Part shown: piece by piece, positions 43,001 to 49,854 of the stretch | Layout of the letters: each line of letters opens with the position of its first letter | Numbering within the stretch: the first letter of the stretch is position 1 | Source: Paenimyroides tangerinum | Lineage (GTDB): Bacteria > Bacteroidota > Bacteroidia > Flavobacteriales > Flavobacteriaceae | DNA: 64,000 bases | Direction: 5' to 3' | Assembly (NCBI RefSeq): GCF_003865405.1 | Contig: NZ_RQVQ01000011.1 | Coordinates: forward strand, 34,495 to 98,494 | The notes under the pieces: generated by a model | The model's database searches: none | What the model was told of the DNA's origin: nothing | What the model saw: only the letters and a program-made list of their open reading frames with translations | Translations under genes and position numbers: made by a program

Positions 43001-45088
43001 TGCTTCTTTGGTATATTTTCCGACAGCATTTAGATCAAAAATTATATTTTCGTCATCCATCTTGGCTGTAATATCAAAACTTCCTTGATTTACAGAACCT
43101 TTTAAATCAAAATCTTTATATGTATATGCATTGTATTTCGCCGAAGAAATATGAGCAGCAATCACAGCATCTGCACGCTCTAAATCAAAACTTTTTCCAG
43201 TCAACTTCAATGATGCTGAAACCTTACCAACAGAATCGTTTTTGATTAGTTTACCAACGTTAAAATCGTGAACATTAGCTTGAATAGCATATTTCTCAGC
43301 ATTCTTTTTTTGCATATTCAAAACAGCCATTAAATCGGCCTTTCCAAAAGTAGAATTCAATTTTAAATCCGCGATAATGTTATTCAAACTACCTTTCGCC
43401 TTTCCGTTTAAATTGAATTGATTTGGTAATTGTATGTTATTCGGGATCGTTCCTTTTGGAATAAATTTATTCAAATCTCTTTCAGATATTGCAAACTCAT
43501 TTACACGCAAATCAATCCATAAATCACTTGGATTCATTGCGTTTTTAACGATTCCGTTTGCATTGATTTTAGCCGTTCCTAAACCAGTAACCAGAAGTTT
43601 TTGAATATTTAAATCGTTTACTTTACCATTTAATTTTGAATCAACACTTAAAATAGCCGTTGGATAATCATTAAATGGAATCGTATTTTTTAAAGTAGGA
43701 ACTAAAAGTAAAATATCAGAAAAAGCAATTCTTGTATTTGGAAGATTTGCCTTTAAATAAATACTTTCAAGGTTATTAGTTAAATCATCCTTAGATTGAT
43801 ATTCTAAAACAAATTCATCACGAATTAATGATTTTGGTGTTTTTAGATATAAATTTTTAAGGAAAGTAGCTTTTTCACCATAATTAAATTCAGTAGAAAA
43901 TTCATCAATTTGTAAACCACTTTTTTCTTTTAAAAATGCTTCTGAAACAATTCCTTTAATTTCAGAATCATTAAAAACAAAATCATTTAATTTAAAATCT
44001 ATTTTACTGAATTTCAAATGATTAAAATCAAAGTCTTGATTTGTTGGTTTAACTGAATTATCATTGTAATTAACGGCTACATTATTTAAATTCAATTGAT
44101 TAAGCAAGAAGCTTAAACTGTTTTCAGAAACTGATTTTACATCTTCTTTTTCGTCTTTTTCAATATTTTTTTCACTTTGACTAAACATTGAAAAATCAAC
44201 AACAGCGTTTGTTAGGTTGATTTTATCAACTTCGTATGAATTTTGTTGTAAATCAATTTTTTTGATGTTTGTAAGAAGATCCTCAAAAACGAAATGCGCT
44301 TTCATTTTTGAATTCTCATCAGCATAAACTACATTAAAATTCTTTAATTGTATCTCACCCAAATCAATTTTTAAAGGTTTTGAATCTGAGACAGAATCGG
44401 TTTGAGCTTCATTTGAATGAATAATACGTTCAATAATTTTTTGGTCGAAAGTAAAATTAAAACCATCGATTAAAATTGAATTAATAGCGTAATTATTTTC
44501 TTGTAAATCGAACGTTTTTACTGAAGTATTGAATTGGTTCAAACGAACATTAAAATCCATCTCAGAAACATCGTCCTTAAACTTTGCATGAATATTTTTT
44601 AGTTCAATGGTATGCAACGAAATGATAAAAGGTTTAGAATCTTTATCATCATCACTTTCGGTTGCAAAAGCGTCTAAAATAAAATCGAAATTAAATTTCC
44701 CTGTTTCGTTACGATTTATGTTTGCATTGATTCCATCTAAATCAATACTAGAAAGATTTGCTTGTGATTTTAAAAGATCGGGTAAATAAATTCCAACATT
44801 TAATTTATTTACAAATAAAAGTGTGTCAACATCTTTACCTTTGATATAAAATTTATCTAAAGAAATTTGATTTGGAAACGAAACATAAATTTTTTCTAAT
44901 TCTATTTCTGTATCCAATTTAACTTTTAAATAACTGACCGCTTGATTTTTAACAAAATTCTGAACAGCAGGAAAGTGTAAACTAAAAATTAATCCAGTTA
45001 AAACAACCAGAAAAATAACCAAGCCGTAGGCGAAAACTTTGATGATTTTTAGTAATTTCTTTTGCAAAACAAGTTCAATTTTAAACAA
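40046..45088 (-). CDS. tamB: translocation and assembly module protein TamB
   Basis: A 1680-residue periplasm-spanning protein anchored in the inner membrane by one N-terminal helix (about 17-40). Most of the chain is a repetitive beta-rich taco-like fold (AsmA-like segments). The C-terminal TamB/DUF490 domain (about 1240-1640) includes GYGVAALDVNL-like and LTGGIDPSGKTTLVGTYEVNQGTYDMS. It works with TamL and may carry lipids or proteins to the outer membrane. The start given is a TTG at 45088, but that overlaps a -7 box; a TTG at 45067 is an alternative. No ATG is available. Confidence 0.92.
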   Translation of the reverse strand: MFKIELVLQKKLLKIIKVFAYGLVIFLVVLTGLIFSLHFPAVQNFVKNQAVSYLKVKLDTEIELEKIYVSFPNQISLDKFYIKGKDVDTLLFVNKLNVGIYLPDLLKSQANLSSIDLDGINANINRNETGKFNFDFILDAFATESDDDKDSKPFIISLHTIELKNIHAKFKDDVSEMDFNVRLNQFNTSVKTFDLQENNYAINSILIDGFNFTFDQKIIERIIHSNEAQTDSVSDSKPLKIDLGEIQLKNFNVVYADENSKMKAHFVFEDLLTNIKKIDLQQNSYEVDKINLTNAVVDFSMFSQSEKNIEKDEKEDVKSVSENSLSFLLNQLNLNNVAVNYNDNSVKPTNQDFDFNHLKFSKIDFKLNDFVFNDSEIKGIVSEAFLKEKSGLQIDEFSTEFNYGEKATFLKNLYLKTPKSLIRDEFVLEYQSKDDLTNNLESIYLKANLPNTRIAFSDILLLVPTLKNTIPFNDYPTAILSVDSKLNGKVNDLNIQKLLVTGLGTAKINANGIVKNAMNPSDLWIDLRVNEFAISERDLNKFIPKGTIPNNIQLPNQFNLNGKAKGSLNNIIADLKLNSTFGKADLMAVLNMQKKNAEKYAIQANVHDFNVGKLIKNDSVGKVSASLKLTGKSFDLERADAVIAAHISSAKYNAYTYKDFDLKGSVNQGSFDITAKMDDENIIFDLNAVGKYTKEAPSLKLSGDVTKIDLYKTGFFDETFALAGKISADFSNLNPDELNGNLSLHDFALAYKEGLYPLTDVDFNAISNDEKNQISFQSQVFNIDLVGKYKLTDLATHLQRNVNSYFNLNLSEEILNQKLEPAYFNATVLIKSDDLLSKFLPELERFKDIEMIGSFNSDENKISIQSNISELIYGKNILTGIDLNIENQADYLDYNLSILGLENQSFHLNKASLSGQVKDNTIGYDLRVRDIEDKIKYEVSGKVSSLKDMIQVALNENGLKLNYVDWNVNADNYIQISEKGILAHDFEISQNGSKIHIDSEEDIPNSPLNIDINDFAIETITEMIKKDTLLASGIINGKAQINDLKNKMTFTSDLNVDKLNVFGSKVGNLFLNVSNEADDKLSANVELSGYNNDVKATGFYDTVSESFDLNVDVEQLQMKSLQGFSQQMISDAKGFISGNLNITGNTEKPSILGDLKFNDVGLHVNSLNATFKKIDDKISFTNDGISFNNFSISDTDDNLLTLNGNILTKTYRDFKFDLALFGQGFKLVNSTNSGDDMLYGVAALDVNLNIKGNMNLPKVSGNLKVTNQTDFTFVMPQYSPALQEREGIIEFIDQDQLVLEETIIKDEEITNSEITGLDVSVNIEVDKDAKIAIVLDKINNDVVKIQGEAQLTGGIDPSGKTTLVGTYEVNQGTYDMSVNFIKRKFDIQQGSTIVWTGEPTKADVNLTAVYKLKTAPLDLVQQQLTSDATQDINLYKQKLPFETLLIMKGELLKPEISFNIELDEDNSNVSSEVVSTVKSKLEQLRNEESELNKQVLALLILNRFIGENPFDTNVNISASSMARQSVSKLLSQQLNSLASSLITGVDINFDLESQDDYSTGDKNVRTDLNIGVSKSLFHDRLKVTVGSNFGLEGEGRENEQTNNIAGDVTIEYKLSKNGRYTLRAYRVNEYQVALQGEVVETGLGFVITLDYNKFKEILRNKNNAAKNQSNSTKKANDESK

Positions 45089-45093
45089 ATATA
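45086..45093 (-). promoter_or_regulatory. -7 box TATATTTG for tamB
   Basis: Exact TAnnTTTG match on the minus strand. If used, transcription starts near 45079 and the TTG at 45088 cannot be the start. Confidence 0.45.
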
Positions 45094-45390
45094 AGCAAAG
45101 AAAACCATGAATTATCTAGAAAATAAATATAAAACCAATTAAGATATAAATTAAGAACAGAATATTTACAAATATATATTTTAGTAACTTAAACTGTATT
45201 GTTTAAATTTAGATTATATGACGACAATGAAATAATTGCAAATGAAGTCCAATTTTATCCAATTTAAAAATAGCTTGAATAGCGGAGTGGATTTTCTATA
45301 ACAGAAAAATATTTTTTAATAATCAAAACGATTGGAATAATTTCTTGTAGCTGTTAAATTTCGTTCAGAAAAACATTTTTAATAAAACCG
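45094..45390. other. intergenic region between helicase and tamB, no gene seen
   Basis: AT-rich. Short ORFs under 20 codons only. No RNA gene visible. Confidence 0.4.
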
Positions 45391-45421
45391 AAAAAGGAAA
45401 TTTTGTGATTAAAATTTCCTT
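45391..45421 (-). terminator. terminator after DbpA-like helicase
   Basis: Perfect 11-bp stem AAGGAAATTTT / AAAATTTCCTT, loop GTGATT, and a five-T run on the minus strand. Confidence 0.8.
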
Positions 45422-45468
45422 CTTGTAACTTTATATTCTATAAATTTCAAAACGATAAAATAATTTTT

Positions 45469-46779
45469 TTAGTCTCTTGCTAAAGCAATTTTTACTTTTT
45501 TATTTTTTAGTTTAGTATTTTCCAATGAAGCTAATAAAGCTTTGATTTTATAAGATGAAATTGCAACAAAAGCTTGTGTATCTTTAACTTCAATCAAACC
45601 GATATCTTCTTTATTTAAACCACCCGTTTTAATTAAATAACCAACGATATCAACTTTATTAACCTTATCTTTTTTTCCAGCACTTATATATATAGTTTTG
45701 AAATCTGTTGCATTTTCAGTTTTATAATTTCCTGATAAATCTTCTAATGGCATTTCAGGATCAATAAAATCAAAATGTTCTTCATTGGTAATCATTACAT
45801 AAATAATTCCTTTTGCTTTCATACGAGCCGTTCTACCATTTCGATGAATAAAAGCATCTTCTTTATCTGGAATTTGATAATGAATTACGTGACCAATTTC
45901 AGGAATATCAAGTCCGCGTGCAGCCAAATCAGTTGTAATTAAGACTCTCGAACTCTTATTTCTAAATTTCATCAAAGCTCTTTCTCGATCAGCTTGTTCT
46001 AATCCGCCATGAAAACTACCATTTGAAACTCCTTTTTTAGTCAAAGCTTCACTAATTCGGTCAACAGCATCACGGTGATTACAAAAAATAACAACCGTTT
46101 CTTTACCAATTTTACTAACTAGTTTAACAACCGTTTCCAATTTTTCTTCCGATTTAGATATCACTTTTTTGTAAGTTAAATCAGGTTGTGATTCTTCATT
46201 TTTCAAAAACTGAATACGTTCTGGATTTTCGATTCCAGTAAAATCTGGAATCTTTTTTAGATTTGTAGCCGAAGTCAACATTCGGAATTGAACATTCTTA
46301 AATGAATTGATGATAAAATCCATATCATTTTGAAAGCCCATTTCCAAAGCTTTATCAAATTCATCTAATACAAAACTAGATACATTATTTGTACTAAAAT
46401 TATTTTCACGAATATGAAAAGCAATTCTTCCAGGCGTACCAACTAAAACAGCAGGTGGCGAACTCAAATTATTAACTTCAATCTTAGTCGAATGTCCACC
46501 ATAACAAGAATTTATCTTAAAACCCGTTGCCATTTTTTTGAAAACATCTTCAATTTGAAGAGCCAATTCTCTCGAAGGAGCTAAAATAACCGCTTGTACG
46601 CCATTAACTTCCTTGTTTAATTTTGATAAAATTGGTAATAAAAAAGCAACTGTTTTTCCTGAACCTGTTGGAGATAATAAAATGATGTTATTTTTAGACT
46701 CTGAAGCACTTAATGCATTTGTTTGCATTGGATTTAGAGTATCTATATGTAAATTTTGTAGTATTTTTGTCGTATTCAT
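45469..46779 (-). CDS. DEAD-box RNA helicase, DbpA-like, with DEFD motif
   Basis: A 436-residue two-RecA-domain RNA helicase. Motif I SPTGSGKT (36-43), Ia APSRELALQ, Ib GTPGR, III TSATN, V TTDLAARGLDIPE, VI HRNGRTAR. Motif II is DEFD (139-142) instead of DEAD. The last 75 residues (about 362-436) resemble the DbpA RNA-binding domain, with KVDIVGYLIKTGGL and GLIEVKDTQAFVAI, which in E. coli DbpA targets 23S rRNA hairpin 92. Ribosome assembly is the likely role. The mRNA may start very close to the ATG. Confidence 0.88.
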   Translation of the reverse strand: MNTTKILQNLHIDTLNPMQTNALSASESKNNIILLSPTGSGKTVAFLLPILSKLNKEVNGVQAVILAPSRELALQIEDVFKKMATGFKINSCYGGHSTKIEVNNLSSPPAVLVGTPGRIAFHIRENNFSTNNVSSFVLDEFDKALEMGFQNDMDFIINSFKNVQFRMLTSATNLKKIPDFTGIENPERIQFLKNEESQPDLTYKKVISKSEEKLETVVKLVSKIGKETVVIFCNHRDAVDRISEALTKKGVSNGSFHGGLEQADRERALMKFRNKSSRVLITTDLAARGLDIPEIGHVIHYQIPDKEDAFIHRNGRTARMKAKGIIYVMITNEEHFDFIDPEMPLEDLSGNYKTENATDFKTIYISAGKKDKVNKVDIVGYLIKTGGLNKEDIGLIEVKDTQAFVAISSYKIKALLASLENTKLKNKKVKIALARD

Positions 46780-46784
46780 AACTG

Positions 46785-46792
46785 CAAAGTTA
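46785..46792 (-). promoter_or_regulatory. -7 box TAACTTTG for helicase
   Basis: Exact TAnnTTTG match ending 5 nt before the ATG. With normal spacing the transcript would be leaderless or nearly so. Confidence 0.5.
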
Positions 46793-46842
46793 TACTTAAT
46801 TTAATACAATTAAAAACTTAACAAACATTCACATTCAATATT

Positions 46843-47259
46843 ATGCGTTTTTTTATAATCTTCACTTTAATAATAGTCTTATTTATCATTTTTGGAATTC
46901 TTTTCAAATTGACTCAAAATAAACAAACAAAAAAAATTGATATTAACTTTGAAGATATAGATTCATTAAATGTTTCAAAAATTGTTATTCAAGAAAATGA
47001 TATTGACTTTATTCGAAATGAATTTTGGTTTCAGTACAAACAAAAAAAGATATTAAATAGAGTTAGTTTTAATATATTGAAGAAACATTTTGAAGAAGAA
47101 AATAATATAAAAATTTCAAACCTAAATCTAAATTCTGAAATTTCTAAATTAGAAAACAAAGATTTAGTTGAACTAATTATTTCAGATTCAACAGAAAAGG
47201 AACATGTTGCGCAGGCATTTAGAGAAATTGAAGAACGATTAAAATCCGTTAATTCCTGA
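46843..47259 (+). CDS. hypothetical membrane-anchored protein, 138 aa
   Basis: Not recognised. One N-terminal membrane helix (about 4-22), then a charged soluble part with a coiled-coil-like end (LKKHFEEENNIKISNLNLNSEISKLEN and AFREIEERLKSV). It may be a membrane-tethered cytoplasmic or periplasmic protein. Its start is divergent from the helicase with about 60 bp between. No operon partner. Confidence 0.6.
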   Translation: MRFFIIFTLIIVLFIIFGILFKLTQNKQTKKIDINFEDIDSLNVSKIVIQENDIDFIRNEFWFQYKQKKILNRVSFNILKKHFEEENNIKISNLNLNSEISKLENKDLVELIISDSTEKEHVAQAFREIEERLKSVNS

Positions 47260-47396
47260 TTGTCAACAATTTTACGTCTTTATATTTTTTTTTATAAAAA
47301 TTCTTCATTTTTGTATTTTCTATTCATTTTTTTATAATTTTATATAAGAGAAATTTAAAATAAAATATTAACTAAATAAATTAAGAACATAAAAAA

Positions 47397-48002
47397 ATGG
47401 ATCAAGCTTGGAATAAATTAATCAAGTGTTTAGACCAAATAACTGATAATTTTAAAGAATTTAATTACGATTTACATCCTGGAGTTACTGATAAAAAGAT
47501 TCTGTCATTAGAAAATACAATCAAAAAACAATTTCCTGATGATTTTAAAGCTTTTTATAAAATACATAACGGTGAAAATGCTCACGGTTACGGAATCATG
47601 AAAGGAGAGGAATTTTTATCAATGGAACGTATTCTTGAAGAATGGAATGTTTGGAAAGAATTGTTAGAAAGTAATTCATTTACAGATGATGAAGATGATG
47701 CTTTTGTTAGCGATCCAGATACTGGTATAAAAAATAATTGGTGGAATATTAATTGGATTCCATTTACTTATGATGGAGCAGGAAACCATATTTGTATTGA
47801 TTTAGACCCTACAGATGAAGGAAATTACGGTCAGATTATTCGTGTTTGGCATGATGATTCTGTTCGTGAATTACTTGCAAATTCATTTACTGAATGGATT
47901 AATAACTATATTTATCAATTAGAAAATAATGAATATATATTTTCTGACGATTATGGAATCTTGATTCATAAATCAGATTTAGAAGATTGGGAAGAAGAAT
48001 AA
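47397..48002 (+). CDS. SMI1/KNR4 (SUKH) family protein
   Basis: A 201-residue cytoplasmic protein of the SUKH superfamily. Typical blocks are LHPGVTDKKILSLENTIKKQFPDDFKAFYKIHNG near residues 26-58, INWIPFTYDGAGNHICIDLDP near 119-139 and FTEWINNYI near 165. SUKH proteins commonly serve as immunity proteins against polymorphic toxins, but no toxin gene is adjacent. An isolated SUKH protein may also be a housekeeping or orphan immunity gene. It lies 54 nt before the next exported protein gene. Confidence 0.85.
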   Translation: MDQAWNKLIKCLDQITDNFKEFNYDLHPGVTDKKILSLENTIKKQFPDDFKAFYKIHNGENAHGYGIMKGEEFLSMERILEEWNVWKELLESNSFTDDEDDAFVSDPDTGIKNNWWNINWIPFTYDGAGNHICIDLDPTDEGNYGQIIRVWHDDSVRELLANSFTEWINNYIYQLENNEYIFSDDYGILIHKSDLEDWEEE

Positions 48003-48055
48003 AAATATAAACTCAAATGCATTGAACTTATTCAGTGCATTTATTTTACCATAAA

Positions 48056-48664
48056 ATGAAAAAAATTTTAACTATTGCCTTATTGATGTTCTTTGGAACG
48101 ATTTCTGCACAAAACGAAATTGATGAATATATCAATACGATTATCGTAGAATCAAAAAACACAAATCCAGTTGATGCAAAAGATTTAACCATGAAAAATC
48201 TTTTTGATCAATTTTACAATGAAGTTCTTCAAGATGAAAGTGGTCAAATTTCTGAAGATTTACTAAATAAAATTACTGTGATGGTTGAAAGTCTTTCAAC
48301 AAAAAACATGCAGTTAATGAATTTACTTTTAGTTTTTCAAGATTATATAAACGAAGTTTCAGAGAATCCATCTTCTTTAAATTCAGAATTTCAATTGAAA
48401 ATTGTAGAAGCAATGGAAAATGAATTTATAAATTTGAAACAAGATGTACCAGTAATTATTTATGTTTATAAAATTGAAGCTTTACAAACAAATGAAAAAT
48501 TCGATGAATCTGATAAATTAATAGAAGTTGCTTTGAAAAAATTCCCGAATTCAGTTCCTATAAAAGCTTATAAATTTTTAGCAACTGAAGACGAAAATGT
48601 GAAAAATGATTTAATTAAAAATCATCCAAATCATTGGTTTGTAAAACAATTAGATTTAAAATAA
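48056..48664 (+). CDS. hypothetical exported protein, 202 aa
   Basis: Not recognised. The start MKKILTIALLMFFGTISAQ is a clear signal peptide, chosen over an ATG seven codons upstream. The mature part is helical and acidic, with a TPR-like end (YKIEALQTNEKFDESDKLIEVALKKFP, then PIKAYKFLATEDENV). Last gene on the plus strand before a convergent PNGase F gene. Confidence 0.65.
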   Translation: MKKILTIALLMFFGTISAQNEIDEYINTIIVESKNTNPVDAKDLTMKNLFDQFYNEVLQDESGQISEDLLNKITVMVESLSTKNMQLMNLLLVFQDYINEVSENPSSLNSEFQLKIVEAMENEFINLKQDVPVIIYVYKIEALQTNEKFDESDKLIEVALKKFPNSVPIKAYKFLATEDENVKNDLIKNHPNHWFVKQLDLK

Positions 48665-48698
48665 TAAATGCCTTCAATTCTCTTTGAAGGCATTTATT
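48663..48698. terminator. bidirectional terminator before PNGase F gene
   Basis: Perfect 15-bp stem, core AATGCCTTCAA / TTGAAGGCATT, loop TTCTCT. Left arm starts inside the stop codon of the plus-strand gene. Confidence 0.88.
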
Positions 48699-48701
48699 TT
48701 A

Positions 48702-49724
48702 TTAATCTAAAACTTGAGGTTTAGAAATTGGACTGTTACTCTTAACGACAACAAAGGTCGAAATTGCATAATAAGCTTCTCCTGTTGTGGTATAATTTTG
48801 AAACTTATATTCAAAGTTAAAAGTTGTTCCAAATTTTTCTTTTGCAATATTATCAAATCTAAATGGTACAACCATACCTGGACACCACCCTGCTCTATCT
48901 AGTTGCCAATTTCCAGGATCTTGATTGTTAACCGGATTTTCTGCACAACCTATACCAGATAATTTATGCTGATAAGTTTGTTGGTTATTTAATAAAATTG
49001 AATGCGTTTTTATACACCATTCCGCACAATTCCCTGGAGCTGCATGTCCCCAACCAGAAATTATTGTTCTGAAATATGCTACCTCTGCATTTGCAGGAAT
49101 TGAAACAGATTTTAAAAAATCAAAAACATTTGTATCATATTCCTTTCCATACGGAACTCCGTCAATAGAAGATTTATTATATTGAAAAACAGGAACAATA
49201 GCAGAATATTTATAATCTGGAGTTCCTTCTTCAAAATCAAATTCAACACTATAAGTTCGTCCTTTTGCATTCCAAGTTTCCGTGTAAATTTTAAGCTCAG
49301 TTGAACCATTTAAAATTGATTTAAAATCAGTTACATCAAATTCATAACCTCTTTCCAACTTTTCATTACCAACCCAATAAGGAGTAATAAAACGCCCTAA
49401 TTCATAATAATCTCCGGTTTGTTTATCTTTCACATAAATATTTGCATATCTATCCCATTCATCACAATCTTTGTTTGGACAAATATCCTTTATATACATT
49501 TTTATGCTTTTAATATTCTCAGGATTTGAAGGAAATACGAAAGTACCTTCTGCACTTTGCGACATACCATCTGCAAAAGCAACTTTAGAAGAATTAAATG
49601 TTTTCACATTAGTAATTTTACTTGATTCAATAGTTGATGCGTTATCATCATTACAAGCTAAAAAAGTAAAAACCGCACATAGAAACGCCACTATTTTAAA
49701 TAAATTAAACTTATTTATTCTCAT
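48702..49724 (-). CDS. peptide-N-glycosidase F (PNGase F), predicted lipoprotein
   Basis: An amidase that removes N-linked glycans from the asparagine of glycoproteins. The match to Elizabethkingia PNGase F runs the length of the mature enzyme, including GRFITPYWVG, SAVVP-like SAIVPV and QYNKSSIDGVPYGK. The catalytic residues are conserved: Asp91 (CDEWDRY), Glu149 (YTETW) and Glu235 (CAEWC), equivalent to Asp60, Glu118 and Glu206. The six disulfide cysteines (82/87, 233/237, 260/281) are present. Oddity: the N-terminus has a lipobox FLAC (Cys24), so it should be lipid-anchored, perhaps on the cell surface, instead of freely secreted. Monocistronic. Confidence 0.93.
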   Translation of the reverse strand: MRINKFNLFKIVAFLCAVFTFLACNDDNASTIESSKITNVKTFNSSKVAFADGMSQSAEGTFVFPSNPENIKSIKMYIKDICPNKDCDEWDRYANIYVKDKQTGDYYELGRFITPYWVGNEKLERGYEFDVTDFKSILNGSTELKIYTETWNAKGRTYSVEFDFEEGTPDYKYSAIVPVFQYNKSSIDGVPYGKEYDTNVFDFLKSVSIPANAEVAYFRTIISGWGHAAPGNCAEWCIKTHSILLNNQQTYQHKLSGIGCAENPVNNQDPGNWQLDRAGWCPGMVVPFRFDNIAKEKFGTTFNFEYKFQNYTTTGEAYYAISTFVVVKSNSPISKPQVLD

Positions 49725-49854
49725 CTTTTAAAAAATTAGTTAATATTTTCTAAAAATATACATTTTAAAAGAAATAGCAAATGAAAAATTATAAAATTAA
49801 ATCTTAATTTGAGTTTCAAAAACTTTATTTTAAATTAGCCTATTAAATAAAATT

